Assembly (NCBI GenBank): GCA_947846985.1
Contig: CANTUZ010000001.1
Location: 171,592,447 to 171,656,446, forward strand
Direction: 5' to 3'
Source: Fratercula arctica
Lineage: Eukaryota > Chordata > Aves > Charadriiformes > Alcidae
Length of the DNA: 64,000 nt
Below, one piece after another: positions 14,001 to 26,252 of the stretch. Numbering within the stretch: position 1 is the stretch's first letter; each line of letters begins with the position of its first letter. The position numbers and the translations under genes were made by a program. The notes below the pieces were generated by a model. The model was given only the letters and a program-made list of their open reading frames with translations. It did no database searches and had not been told where the DNA came from.

Positions 14001-14519
14001 GATGATCCAACATTTTCTGGGGACCACCGCTCAACTGCTGGGCCCCAGTTCCAACAGACTTACATGGCAACGCAAACCCTTTTTAGGTATTTGAGTTTGG
14101 GTCCTGGAAGAAGCTACGGGAGCTGTGACTTGAAGAGCTCCTGTTCTCTTACTGATAGGTGGAGGGCACCAGCAGAAAGAACGCTGCATTCAGCCAGGCT
14201 GGTACCATGCTGCATTTGATAGTTTACGCTCAAAATGTGCCACCCTAGATAGCTGGCCTGCAGTGCTCTCTCCTCCCGCCACACCCAGGCACGTGCCCAT
14301 TTACTAATTCCTTTCCAAATGTTACATTTCCCATAACTTCATTTGCATTTACAAAGCTGTGCATTTTAATGTTTCCTGCTGCCTCCTATTTGAGATCAGC
14401 AAGTTTACTAAAGCCATAACAAATTAACCCACAATATGTTTGGTGATGGGTGGCTTTGCTTTTGCCAATTTTTAAATTTGTTGTTAAGCTCCAGTGAGCA
14501 GTACTCTGCTGTAGCACTG
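8051..14519. other. Intergenic DNA, no gene recognised
   Basis: The region is AT-rich. It holds a T23 tract (9,848-9,870), a G7-A-G7 run (11,646-11,660) and an AATAAA with downstream GT-rich sequence near 13,291 that could be a chance polyadenylation signal. No conserved coding sequence or named repeat is recognised. Confidence 0.6.
9848..9870. repeat. Poly-T tract (T23)
   Basis: An uninterrupted T run. On the minus strand it could be an old poly-A tail, but no processed gene copy is seen beside it. Confidence 0.95.
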
Positions 14520-14752
14520 GACAAAGGGGAAACTTAAGGGAAACTCCTTCATCAGGCAGGACAACTCCAGCATTGGAACAGGCTGCCCTGGGAAGCAGTT
14601 GAGGCACCATTCCTGGAGGTATTTAGAAGGCAGGTTGACATAGTGCTTAGAGATACAGTTTAGTGATGGCTTTTGTCAGAGTTAGGTTGATGGTTGGACT
14701 AGATGATCTGAAAGGTCCCTTCCAACCTAGACAACTCTATGATTCTAATTCT
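14520..14752 (+). mobile_element. CR1 LINE 3' fragment
   Basis: A short 3' end of CR1 contains the GGAACAGGCTGCCC block, TGGAGGTATTTAGAAGG, TGGTTGGACTAGATGATC, CCCTTCCAACCTAGA and a terminal TCTATGATTCT. It belongs to a different subfamily from the copy at 53.6 kb, judging by its internal TAGTGCTTAGAGATA stretch. Only the tail is present. Confidence 0.88.
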
Positions 14753-17700
14753 GTAACTCATTTTCGAGACACCTGGAGAGCTGTGGTCTTGATGTGTGCA
14801 CGGCAGCTTTTTAGAAGGCCAGTGACTGCACAGCATATCATTTGTGGTGGAGTTTTGTCACCTACCAAGGTAGGGGAAGATCTGCCGGACTACCTAAAAG
14901 GCCATCTAAAATCCTGCCAATTTTTCCTTCAAAAATTTGCAAACATCATATCCCCTCACTTTCCATGAAAAGACGGTGAAGAATCCTGAAGCTGCTTCGA
15001 CGATTTGTTTGAAAACTGCCTGCTTCTCTCCAGCTGGCACTGAACCACTTGCAGGCACACAGAAGAATTCAGCTTCCCTGACTTCTATGCCCAGGAACTG
15101 CAACTTGCCACTGAAACCAGAAAGAACAAACAAAAACCAAGTTTTCCTTTCTGCATCTTCTCTGGGACCAGAAGAGCACCAAAAAGCAGACTTTTTGTGA
15201 CTCTATAACAAATGTTCAGTATAATATCCAAATACCTAGTGGAATATTTAATGAAGAATATTTTTTACAGAACAATAATATTAATTTTAAGCCATCAAAC
15301 TCTCAATTTACATTAACTGTGCTTAGGAAAATCATCTAAAAGGAACTGCAAAGCCTTTCCTCTCCCTCAACCATAGGGGTTTTTTTTGTTTTGTTTTGTT
15401 TTGTTTTGTTTTGTTTTGGAGTTTTTTTGTGGTTTCCCTGCCCCCCTCAAACAAGAGGCATGTGACCACAGAGTAGCCCTCTGTGTTCTGATTACATTGC
15501 TCGAAGACGTGTCCCAAACGTTTTGTGAGGATGGGATGGGGACAGGATAAGGACAAATAAAGCAAACAGCTGTGTAAAGCTCTTCTATCATTCTCACACC
15601 TAACTGAAGCCAGTAGTACCATAGTGAGGACAAAAAAGCTCTTTGCATTATGCTCACGAGCCATTCATCAGGCAGTCCTTTCCTAAAAATAAAACAAATA
15701 AACAACAACAACAAAAAAGAAATAGCAGGCAGTACTTACTAGGCTAAGCCTTTGTTAGCAATGAAGCCACCAGAAGCCCTTGAGCAGAGATTAGCAAACT
15801 AAGTAATCCTTTGGGAATTCTCCCAGGACATCCAGTCAGTTGATGAAGCTGTTCCGATCTTGGACTGAGATGCTGTGACAAGAGTTAGGGCTGAATGCGG
15901 TGACCCCAGCTCTGCCTGGCAAAGGGATACAGTTCAGATGCCACCGACGGCTCAGTTAATGTGCCTAACACCGCAATTGCTTCAGCTACTCAGAGCCATA
16001 AGCCCATTTGAGGAGGCCAGCACCAAAATCACCACTTTAAGGAATATTGTCACTACTTAGAGTGTAACTACAGGACTTGCTACCCTCCTTTCATACACTG
16101 TATCAGGCGGTGTTATTCTGAGTAATTAGCATTATGTTGGAATGAGCTGAGCGCAGCACCCGATAGCCGACTTCCTGTATTTGAGCCCCGTGTACAGGTA
16201 TTTTGTAATCACATTGTATATAGTGACTATAAATGCAAACAGAGCCAAATAGCTACTAGGATATGTTTTCAGGATTGAATTTCGATAGGACTTCAGGTTC
16301 CAAAACAACTTGTGAGAAGAAACACCTGAAGATACACTGTTTTTTTCGGAACTTAAAACTACTTGGGACGAAGTTTTCCAGGCCAGGTGTCTGCCTCAAG
16401 CTGACATTTTCGAAAGAATTTTTCAACGAGAATCTAAGTATGAAACTAGGGGAGAAAAAAAACCTCCCATTTTCACTCCAATACAGAAAAAGCCCTCTTA
16501 ATGTACTTGAAAAGGCCTTTACTTTGAAGAGAGAATTTGAAACTTAGTGGGCGAGTAAACTTTGAATCAGGGATATGCCTCTTGGGCAGTTTTCCTATTG
16601 AACATCACGATAAAGCAATAAGCTTTTGAATCTCAAGCTGTGCAGGCACAGCAATAACTAACTAATTAAATAAATAAACATTTAGAGCTAGAAGCTGGGT
16701 TTTCTGAAAATTCTGTGGCATCAGCAATGCTGCAGATGGGTCTTAGCAGTGTTACTCCCACCTGAGGCAGCAGTGGGGACTGCAGCTGATGCTGGGGCTC
16801 CACCGTGCTCCGTGCTCCCTCTTCTGGCACCCAAACCAGTGCCAAGGATGGGAGGGGAGGGATGGGTGATGCTGGGGGGCTACAGCAAATGCATCCTCTT
16901 GGGTATACCCCATTTCTATTTCTGTCTTTATCGTGGATTTACGCAGAGCAGCGAGTTTCTTGCATGACATCAGTGGCCCCTAACGAAGTGTTTCTCATTT
17001 TCTGACTTCCAAATCCGAGCCTCTGGAAACTACATGCAGAAATACCAAGCAGTATCTACCCTATGCATACAGCCTTCTCGACTGCAGCTTCTGGGCGCTG
17101 AAAATATTTCGAAGAACAGAGCATCACCACAGTCTTGCACTAGGAAAGCCCTAATAATGCAGACAGGGCCATAGCGTGTATGCACCGGTTCACGAAAAAG
17201 CCAATGGCTGAATTCAACGCGGCTCTAAAGTTATGGCTAGCACTCCTATTGCTGAACTACCTCTACTCTCAAATAACCTGTACATTATATCCATTGAAAC
17301 GGTGCTTTGATTAAATGAAAATCACCTCATATTAGCAGTCGTTCTTGTATTGAATTCCTCTGTGCCTTAGCTTTCTCAGCGTTATAGTGATGATAATGCT
17401 ACTAGCTCAGAATTTTGGTAACGGGTTAGTATGAGCATTCAGATACTCTCCTAACAATTGCTCCAGAAAAGCCTGTAAGAAAATGCAAAAAAAAATCTGT
17501 ATTCAGATAAACATGTAAACAACATGCAAATAAAGAAGCATAACCTCTTTTTTTTTTTTTTTGAAATCAGTGAGCAGGATCCATCTCAAACTGAAGGATC
17601 ATGCATTAAAAAAAGTGATCACGTAATTAAGGATTATCATAATACACACGCATGATGTCACACAGATGGAAAACAAAAAACTATTAGACTTTTATTTCAA

Positions 17701-20700
17701 GTCAAGAACTCTTTGGCAGCTGAAAAAGAAAATAATCCGAATGTCTATATATTTTCTTCTATAAATAAGTAAATTGATCCTGACATGAACTTGGCTGCAA
17801 CTAGTTACCCAAACTTTAAAAAAAAGATCATTAAAAAACATCTTTGAAAGCTTAATTAGCATATTTTGGCACAAGGAGAGGATTCCTTAGCACAATACTT
17901 AAAACAACATGGGGAAACTTGCACTATCAAATATGTACTATAATTTCTGTATAGTACTGCAAACATGACACAAACACCTGGATTAAGGACACACAACTCC
18001 ATTTTCATAAGTGCTAAGCACAACAAATTCCAAAGGAACGCCATGGGGGCTCTGTAATAGCTTGGCAGCCTCTCCAAGGAAAAAACTATGACATTATTTC
18101 ATTTTCCTGAAGCAAAGTGAAGAATGAGACCAGGCTTATTAAAATAGAGGTAACAGATCAAACACAATATTCTAAGGTTTTCATTCACAGACAGGCTTGC
18201 TTTACTTTTATTGTCTTTTAAATCTAGCTAAACTTGCAGCATTAAAAAAAAAAAAAAATCTATTTTGACTTTGTAAACTAACGCTGGAGTAACTTGATGA
18301 AGGATGAAATGGCACAGGAAGAAGTTTCATTCTGCAAGACAGTACTGTAAACTAAGGGGAACTCACTACAAGCCATCCCCGGCGCAGCACGTGACTTAAG
18401 GCACTGAAAGTTTGTGTTCAAGACACTGAAATACAATGCTTAGAACGATAAAGAGAGCCTGAAGATTACAAATCAAGTGTGAATAGCTGCAGTACTGAAT
18501 ATTCCTGAATCAGCAAAAGATGGAAACAGACTGTACAGTAACTGCACCTAAGGAGATTTATCTCTGAAGTAGAAGTCGCCTGTGACGCTGCTGAAAGCCC
18601 CTTAGAGAGCGGGTTGCCCCACCCCAAATTATCAGTTTTTCCCCTCACTTCCTTGCTTGGGCCCACATTTCCTTTCATCTCCCTTTTTCCTTCTTTGGCA
18701 GGACTGCAAGAATTCTTCCAGCTTCTCCATGGTTTTCCAACACACGCAAGGGAGTCTCACAGAGGGAAGAGACCTTTCCCCAGCCTGCATTTTCCCCACC
18801 AAGCTCGATAAGGACAAGGCTAAGCAGACGAGTTTGCATAATGCCTTTTTAAGAGTGCTACCCCAAACATCCACAGACTCTACTTTTGCCTCTTTGGGAA
18901 GGGGTTAGGGGACTATGCCCACTATTCTCTAAACAGCATTAAGGACATCCCAGCTCAGAACCAGACACTGCCCCAGCTCTGTGCGTCAGTCGCTTTTCAA
19001 CACAGGGATCCTGGCAGACCTGGAAGCCCCGAGATCAACAGTTGATGGAAGACATAGGAGCACATACACACTCTATTGCTTCTACTTTTTCCTCAGCAAC
19101 TTCGGTTATCCCATTTGCAACACGACTCTGTGTGAGGCAGATCTTACGTTAAGGTTCAAAATTCGGAAATAGCCAGCTCAGCCTAATAAACATTTTTATA
19201 GTGTCTGGAGATGAACAGATTCCTCCAAGAGCTTCAAATGCTGTCATGTTACTGCAAGCAACAGGAACTGATACTTGACTACATTTCATAGCCCTTTATA
19301 CGTAAACAACCTTAAAAACTGTTTCTCACTGGATTTTTCAGTTATGTAAGATGCTACTGTAGTTAAACAGTTGAAGTCCGATGTTTTAAGTGCAATTTTC
19401 AAGTTAGGTGTCCCATCAGCACTTGACCAATGCAGTAAATTTGAGATTTATTTTTTTTCCTTTCAGTTAGTCCGAAAATAGAGATACTTCCTTTTATCTG
19501 GGCAACACAACAGCATTCAACGCAATGCTGCTCATCTATCAGCAGTCTATAAGACCAAATCCGTATTAAGTAGATCACCAGCAGATAGACCGAGAATCGT
19601 AATTAAACAACCAAAAAGTCTTCTCCTTCAAAAGTGCATCTGCGGTTATTCATGCATTCTCACTGCTTTTAAGTATTTGATTTGCTTGGGCAATTTCAAT
19701 AGATTAATTAGCTTAAATGTTATTTAATCAGTATTTCTTTCATTTGCTACTTAAGTTTTCAGAAAAGTTTTTGTAGTGTGTATTGTATTGAAATGCATAA
19801 ATTGTCACATGTATTGTCTGTCCACACATTCACAGTTGCACAAACTACTTCCCTTTTCATTTATGCCTATATAAAAGTTAACTAAGGCAACCGCTTACTC
19901 AGAGAAATTTCTACATATTTTTAGCTACCGTTGACTGCCATTTGAACTGGTAAAAATATAAAGATGAGACACTGCTACGTGACGAGCAAATATTGCCAGC
20001 AGATCTGCAATCCTGAGAACTCTACTAGTAGCATTCTGCCACTTAAGACTTCTAACAAACGTTATGAAGTTGGTAGGTTTAGTTTTGCTTTAAGTTAACT
20101 CGAGCTTCCCCACTCGTGTGTGATACCATCATTCTTATACTCTACAAAAACCCTTAAAGTTTGAGCCAAATTTAACCTGATCGTTTCCGTATTTCTGAGC
20201 ACGGTTCCTTTTTAACATTCAGAAGAACTCTCTCAGTTTTGCATCTCAATCAAACTTTCACACATCCACCCAGAAACATGAATCACACTCGTGCTATTTC
20301 AGGGAACACGTACAGCTAGAGTGGCAGGCGAAGTGTGCCATCCACCAGATCACACAAAACACAGAAGCAATCTCAAAGTAACGCTTGAAACAGGTAATTT
20401 ACTAAGTGCAAATATGTTTTCTTCTTTTCTAAAAAACTTGCACTGGTTTGCTGTCAGGACACTCCTGACTTCAGTGCTGCAGACCAATGCTTGCTAGAAC
20501 CTCAGAACATTTTCTGCCATTAAGGCCCTCATCTGCATTACAGGTATGGTAACTTGAGAAATGCAGCAAATATTTTTTGCCTGCAAGAAAAGGATATGAA
20601 TTTGATAATCTTTCTAAATTTACCGCTGAAGTACTGCCAACCCCAAGTGTTCAGAACACGTAAGTCAGAACCTACAAAGGACTTGGGATTTCAAAAGCAC

Positions 20701-22989
20701 TGCAGTTTTGAAATCAAGTGGGAGTGCACTTAGGTATTTATTTTTACTTCTCCTTCAGTTGCATTTAGGGTTTTCCTGCTTCATGTTTCATACTTCATTG
20801 CACAACTGAAAAACCCTCAACTTTGAAGTGTTTTGAATTTGGACGATCATAAAATTCATTGATTCCAAGAGGTGGACCTCTCTGAAGAACAGCAAGTATC
20901 TGAAAATTACAGTAATTAGAGATATCATTTTACAAGGTGTTTAATCAATTTGCTTGAGTATTTACAACAGTGTTTATGTAGCCCATTTTTCCTTCTATTT
21001 CCTGAGTAGTAATACCATAAAAATAAGTTGAAATGAGGAAGGTGCACAACACATTAGGAGACTTAGGAGGGAAGTGTCATAAGTCATTTAAATAAACAAC
21101 TTAAGAAGTTGGTTCTTTTCAGTGTAAAAGTATTACTTAAAAATTGTTTTTTTAGAGACTATCTAAACCAAGCCTGACGGGGTAGTTCAGTTCCACCAAC
21201 TGTAGTGGAAATTCTGTACAAGTATGCAGAAGTAGCCTGTAATATTGTACATCTGCTTTTCCACCTTTGCTGTACCATTTAGCATTTAATTTCATGCATA
21301 AGACCTTTAATTTATGACTTAATACTGTACCATTGAAGACTAGCCACTTACGGTCTATACGAAGTAGCAGCATCTTTAAAAACCGTTAGCACACTAAAAC
21401 GCAATAAAGAATTTTAAAATATTATTCAGTAAGAAGGGGTAGGACTAATACCTTGCTGAGTAAATGCCCCTTGTTGAAATGTACATTTGTCACAGCAAGC
21501 TGTGCAGAGAAGTCTTTAGCCTAACATATGCAGTTAACTCCAACGCTTTAAAATTTTTTTATTAAAAATGGTTGAGATGTCAGTCACTAAAATTTACCAC
21601 TGGCTTTCTGACCCTTTCTCCTCTACCAGATGCTCATCCTGTAATTCCTGGGTTTATTTTCAGATTGCACCTAGATTATACGCTAGTCTGCAGTCTTAAA
21701 AGAGTGAATTTACTCTCTTCTCTAGCCCTTCTAATAGGCTGCATTTTCTAAAAACACACATATATACACACACGCACATACACACAAACAAATAAGAGAC
21801 ACTAACTTCAGTTTCTAAGGATTTACAGTCTACTGTTTAATGTAAGTAGCATTCAGCTAGTGATACTAGTTACTCTAATCAAAACGTAATGCTGCCACAA
21901 TTCAAGAGCAGCACAAGCAGAAATGAAAATGGAAATGAGCAAGAATATTTCACCCACCAGAAAGCAAATGCACAGTTAGTGGCACACTGACAAGAGCAAC
22001 TGTGGCCTGCTCTCTGAATAGCAGCAGTTCGGCAGACAGGTAATAAGCACGAGATTTAGTATTAAAGATTCAAGAATAAAAAAGTTGTGAAACTGCACCA
22101 CAGGATGCAGCTATTAGAACAGAAGATTCACTTAGCACAGTTATACTTTAAAAAAAATGCAATCAATACAAGCAATCAAAAACAAAAAAAAAAGCACCCA
22201 ACCACTACTGAATAGTGACAATTCAGTTAGTGGATCTGCACTGTCTGTCTGCAAGAAGGCTCATTCCATACATAACATTTACACACCAAAATTCATTGTA
22301 TAGGATGACTTCTGTAAGCGGTTTATAGTAGTACAGGTTTTATTTCACAATTTAAAGAAATTCAAATTGCATTGACAGGTACTGTACAGAGATCAATAAA
22401 AGGATTATTTTTTCCTAAATAGATTTTTTCCCTACATTTAATCTTTGACTCTTTAATATGGAACAAGACATATTTCATAATTCTTAAACATCAACGTTAT
22501 TTTGGTACAATTAAAAATTATCACTTCCACCAGAAAAAGGTCAAGCACCTTTATTTAATCCCATTAAAAAGCATGCATATTAAGGCAGATATATCAGAGA
22601 AAAAAGCCTTCACTCACAAGCTCTTCCTCTACCTCAGAAAAAGAGGGGAGCCCCCGTCAATATAAAAACAACAAAATCGGTGGTGTAATATTAATATCAG
22701 CTTCACAACCTCATCAGAGGGGATCTCCAACGATTTCACCTATAAGCTGAAGAACCAAGCTATGAGAACCAAGACATCGTTAATGTAAAACGGTAATTAT
22801 TACCAAGCTGGCATCACAAGATCAGAGTCCAATACAGACATTTTGTACCTTGGTGCTGGATAGTGTACTTGAAGCCTCAGCCTAATAGCCGGTTTATTCA
22901 TAAGGCACGCACTAAAATGAAACAAACAGTAATTAAGTGCTGACAGCGACCTAGTTAGCTACATAAGGAGCTAGATCGTCCTGTCATTC
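14753..22989. other. Intergenic DNA upstream of ARID2, no gene recognised
   Basis: The region is AT-rich, with A runs and A-rich lines on the plus strand toward its right part. It has a TTTTG repeat (15,379-15,418) and a short CA-rich tract near 21,757-21,787. No coding exon or named repeat is seen. If a divergent non-coding transcript starts at the 23-kb island, it would run leftward through here. Confidence 0.55.
15379..15418. repeat. TTTTG pentanucleotide repeat
   Basis: An opening T run is followed by about six TTTTG units. Confidence 0.9.
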
Positions 22990-23510
22990 ATTACAGGTTC
23001 TCCGGAATCCCTCAGGAACGGCCCCGTCCGCCCGGGCTGCGCGGGAGGGCGGGAGCGGGCAGCAGCTCCCTTCGCCCGGGCAGCCCCGGCCTCCGGCGCC
23101 CGCCGCGGCCCGCCCCAGCGCCGCCGCCCGCTCCCCCGGCGCCCTCGGATCTCAGCGAGCCGGGCCCCGGTGAGCGGGGGCCGGGGCGGGCAGCGCCAAG
23201 GCCGCCCGCCTTCGCCTCTGCCTTCCCCTCCCCCGCGCCGCAGCTCCGGCAGCTCCGCGCTGGGATAAGGCAGCTTCTGACTCGCTCGCTGCTCGCGTCC
23301 CCCTTCACCTCCCTCCTCTCCCTCCCCCAACGCGCACACTTGATAGAAAGTCTCCTCTCGGCGGCGGGAGGGCGGTGAAATCCTTTCGCTCTCCTCCCTC
23401 TCCGCAACGCGAACGAAGCCGCCGCCTTCTGTTCCTCAGCCTTGGCCAAGTCGGCGTTTTGTTGACAAGGCTCTGCCGGGCACAAAATGGGGCTGCCGTT
23501 TTCCATGGGC

Positions 23511-23522
23511 GCCGCCATTTTG
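23511..23522 (-). promoter_or_regulatory. YY1-type motif
   Basis: On the minus strand the sequence reads CAAAATGGCGGC, fitting the CAAnATGGCGGC consensus of YY1. YY1 sites are often near transcription starts and begin with an ATG, which is where the minus-strand open frame here starts. Confidence 0.45.
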
Positions 23523-23662
23523 TGAGGAGCCGCTGCGCTAAAGCTGCCGAGCCGCAGCCCTCGAGTCGAGTCGGCGGCGGCCCCGGCGCGGCGGAGCGGC
23601 GGCCGGGGTCTGTGTAATGGTTGAATAAAGTGACCCCCCTCTAGGGAATCCCCAGCTGACAG

Positions 23663-23670
23663 TTACGTAA
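23663..23670. promoter_or_regulatory. TTACGTAA bZIP palindrome
   Basis: This is a perfect 8-bp palindrome matching the site of PAR bZIP, NFIL3 and C/EBP-ATF factors. It lies in a GC-rich island, where it is less likely by chance. Function is not shown. Confidence 0.35.
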
Positions 23671-23770
23671 GGGACCGTGCGCAATTGCTGTGCCGGAGCA
23701 TGGAAGCCCACCGAAGCCCCGCTACGCAATTTGCTTAGCTGCCCGCCCGCCCGCGCCCCTTCCGCGCACT

Positions 23771-25001
23771 CACCTCTGCCGACCGCCCCTCGCCGAGGGG
23801 AGACCCCCCCCCTCTATCCCCCCCTCCCCCGCTTTTAAGGAATTTTAAGGCACGATTCAAAAACCCCCGCCCTCTCGGGAAGGAAGGTTGAGCTGCCTAT
23901 GTCTGAAGGAGCAGTGTAGCCCCTCAGTCGCTTGTTTTAAACCTCTCTCGTTCACATTATGCTGGCTGTGAGGAGCCTTACGCGTACTGTCGCTGAACTA
24001 GCGGGGACTCGGAGTGTCACAGGCAGGATCTGCAGACCAGGATCTGCTGCAGGTCTAATTTTAGGAAGTGGGGTGGCGGGGTGCCTTAATGCTACGGTGA
24101 ACAGGCACTATGCGTTTCTTACACTGAAATACACGCACCACGACTCCATCCACACAGACTTCCAATAGGGAGTATTAATTTTAAACTGAAGGATTTCTAC
24201 GCCCCCCCCCCCCCCCCCAGCTCCCCCCAAAGTGTCAACCCAGGGCAAATCTTCCCAAGCATCTTACTTTATCTCCAACCCTATGGCTATATTCAAGCTG
24301 AAACAGCACTCAAGTCAAAAGGAAAAAAAAAAATTAGTTAAAAAAAAAAATGTTTTATTTCCTGAAGTAAGTTAGTACATAGAGTAGAAAGGAATTATAG
24401 TTTTCCTTCTTTAAGTGCTCACTGGGGGCCATACTGTGCCATTGATTTTAAAACACAGCTCCTTACTGACTTTAATGAGGAGTTCTGCTTAAAAAAAAAA
24501 AAAAAAAAAGAAGGCCTGATTTGGCCTTGGATTTCAATGTATTGGTTTGCAAGGGACAAATGTTCCTCCGGAGTCCCTTAAACCGGAGCCAGCGCTCACC
24601 TGCGGCTCCGTCTGCTCACCAGGCCCTACCTGGGCTGCCGCTCGCTTCACCTGAGGAGCAAAGGCCCGACGGAAGGCCCCATTCGCCACACGGGCCCCTT
24701 CTTCGCTACCATTTACCCCAAGTGGTGCCAGGCTCCATTGTGGTTTTTCTCCTGGGGTCCCCTGTGTGGAAAACATGTCAGGAGAGAAGTGTTTACAAAC
24801 AGGGTACACACTGCGGGCCGAGGGGAAAGCGGCCTGCGGGGCTACTGCTGGCTACTGCCCACCCAGGGCGAGGGCCAAGTCCTTCCTCCTTCATTAATTT
24901 TATGGCGTGTGTTCCATTCACCAAGGTACAGAAATGTATAGGTGGCTCTGAGTACAGCCTGAAAGCACTTAGGTTACAAGCCATTGTATAATCCAAGAAG
25001 G

Positions 25002-25032
<31 letters not shown>

Positions 25033-25079
25033 CTTATGGAGTGAGCCAGAGCTCAGGCCCCTGCTGGGAAACCTCTCCT
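23771..25079. other. Spacer between the two CpG islands
   Basis: The spacer contains C17 (24,202-24,218), A19 (24,491-24,509) and an A tract merging into TA repeats (25,002-25,031). A moderately GC-rich patch at 24,570-24,880 carries a chance open frame. Nothing else is recognised. Confidence 0.55.
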
Positions 25080-25387
25080 GGGCAGCCTCTGCCTGGGACG
25101 GGGCTCGGCGTTCTTCCTTGGGGAATTTTAAACACCCCACGCCTGGAAATGAGGGGTTCCTGATGCCGGCCCCCTCCCCCGCCCGCCCCCGCCGTGCCAT
25201 CCGGGGCGACTTCCTGCCCTCGGGAACACCTCGGGCCGGGGGAGGCGGAAAGTTTTTCGAAAAGTCCTAATATCCAGCAGTGCCCCCTTCAGTTGTTTTT
25301 TTCTCTCCCCTTGAACTCGGGGCGTTGGGTTCAGTCCAATTAAAAAAATTCGGCCCCGCTTCTTTCCAAATCCACCTTTCCTGCCCT

Positions 25388-25418
25388 CCCCCCCCCCCCC
25401 CCCCCCGCCCCCCCCCCC
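25388..25418. repeat. Poly-C tract with one interruption
   Basis: This is an almost pure run of C broken by a single G. The minus strand is therefore a long G run able to form a G-quadruplex, and the plus strand an i-motif. It lies about 1 kb upstream of the ARID2 ATG. Such runs are also prone to sequencing length error. Confidence 0.9.
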
Positions 25419-25795
25419 TCCGCCGTCAGCCAGCGGAGAGAGGCCGATCGGTGCCGAGCCTGGCGAGGGAGGGCCCTTTGCCGGGCCCCGAGCCCCGGAA
25501 CAACCGGTAGTAGCCGTTTTTTTTCCTCCCCTCTTCTCCTTCTCCCTCGCCTCCTTTCCGCCCGGCTTTGTGTGAAGTTTGCGGCACATTGCAGATGAGC
25601 CCTTAGCGGCGAGAGGAGCCTATTGTTCCCCGCCAGGAACTGCTTTGCTGGGGCTGCGCTGGCTTTTGCCTTGAGAGCTGCCTCCTGCAGTACCGGCACC
25701 GGCCTGCGGGGCCCGCTGTGTTGCGCTCTCCTCCAGGCAGGAGCACGGCGGCCTCAGATCTTTTTGTCTGAGAGAGAAGAGAAGTGAATCCCGCT

Positions 25796-25799
25796 GCCG

Positions 25800-25834
<35 letters not shown>
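25796..25834. repeat. GCC trinucleotide repeat, 13 units
   Basis: Three GCC units, one ACC, then nine GCC units lie in the ARID2 promoter or 5' leader. Triplet tracts like this are often length-polymorphic. Confidence 0.9.
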
Positions 25835-25836
<2 letters not shown>

Positions 25837-25844
25837 AGCCCTGT

Positions 25845-25952
25845 ACAGTGTGTGTGTGTGTGTGAGAGAGAGAGGGAGCGGGCGAGAGGGAGCGGGGGGG
25901 GGGCGATCGCATGGAGCCGCGGCCGTAAGACACACACACACACACACACTGT
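25845..25952. repeat. Perfect 20-bp TG/CA inverted repeat
   Basis: The left arm at 25,845-25,864 (ACAG followed by TG units) is the exact reverse complement of the right arm at 25,933-25,952 (CA units followed by CTGT). They are separated by a 68-nt purine-rich, G-rich stretch. In RNA this could form a 20-bp stem; as DNA the alternating TG/CA tracts favour Z-DNA or slippage. The match includes the non-repeat ACAG/CTGT ends, not only dinucleotide units. Confidence 0.85.
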
Positions 25953-25968
25953 CAATACCTCACTCCGG

Positions 25969-26005
25969 CTCCCCCCACCTCCCCCCCCCACCCCCCCCCC
26001 ACCCC
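25969..26005. repeat. C-rich tract with A interruptions
   Basis: Runs of C broken by single T or A bases lie just after the CA arm of the inverted repeat. The minus strand has several consecutive G runs with one-base loops, a classic G-quadruplex pattern. Confidence 0.85.
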
Positions 26006-26047
26006 ACCACAACAGTAACCCAATTCATTGTGTGATCCAGCAGCACC

Positions 26048-26095
26048 ATGTTGAGTCTCATGTGCAGGCTGGATCGGTTGGGTTTGTGGTGCTGA
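26048..26095 (+). promoter_or_regulatory. Upstream ORF 1 in the ARID2 leader (15 codons)
   Basis: An ATG with A at -3 (CACCATGT) opens a 15-codon frame, MLSLMCRLDRLGLWC, closed by TGA. It ends 309 nt before the ARID2 ATG and does not overlap it. If the transcript starts upstream, this would be read by scanning ribosomes and could lower or tune ARID2 translation. Whether it is in the mature mRNA is inferred. Confidence 0.45.
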
Positions 26096-26252
26096 GAAGA
26101 GGCAGCGGCGGCGGGAGGAGGAATTACTGAGAGGTGCCCCTCTCCCTCCCCGTCTCTTTGCCTGTGTGTTGTGTGGAGACAGGACTCGCAATTACCACAC
26201 TCTCGGGGCTCCCTTATTCCTTTTAAACTTTTTTTTAAGCAAGCCCCTCTCC

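Larger units (their letters stand above)
22990..23770. promoter_or_regulatory. Separate CpG island about 3 kb upstream of ARID2
   Basis: A compact GC-rich, CpG-dense block stands apart from the ARID2 island, with less GC-rich DNA from about 23,830 to 24,560 between. It contains GC boxes, a YY1-type motif and a TTACGTAA site. It has no recognisable coding exon, though a 168-codon open frame crosses it on the minus strand, as often happens by chance at this GC content. It could be an alternative ARID2 first exon, a divergent non-coding RNA promoter or an enhancer. Confidence 0.65.

Noticed and set aside
23012..23518. 168-codon minus-strand open frame
   Set aside because: It lies in a CpG island where stops are rare, is Arg/Gly/Ala/Pro-rich and matches no family; kept only as part of the divergent-promoter idea.
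24521..24991. 156-codon plus-strand open frame
   Set aside because: It is GC-rich promoter-proximal sequence with no recognisable domain or splice context.
25128..26191. Several overlapping open frames on both strands
   Set aside because: They are translations of poly-C, GCC, TG/CA and GA tracts in the ARID2 promoter, so low complexity and not genes.
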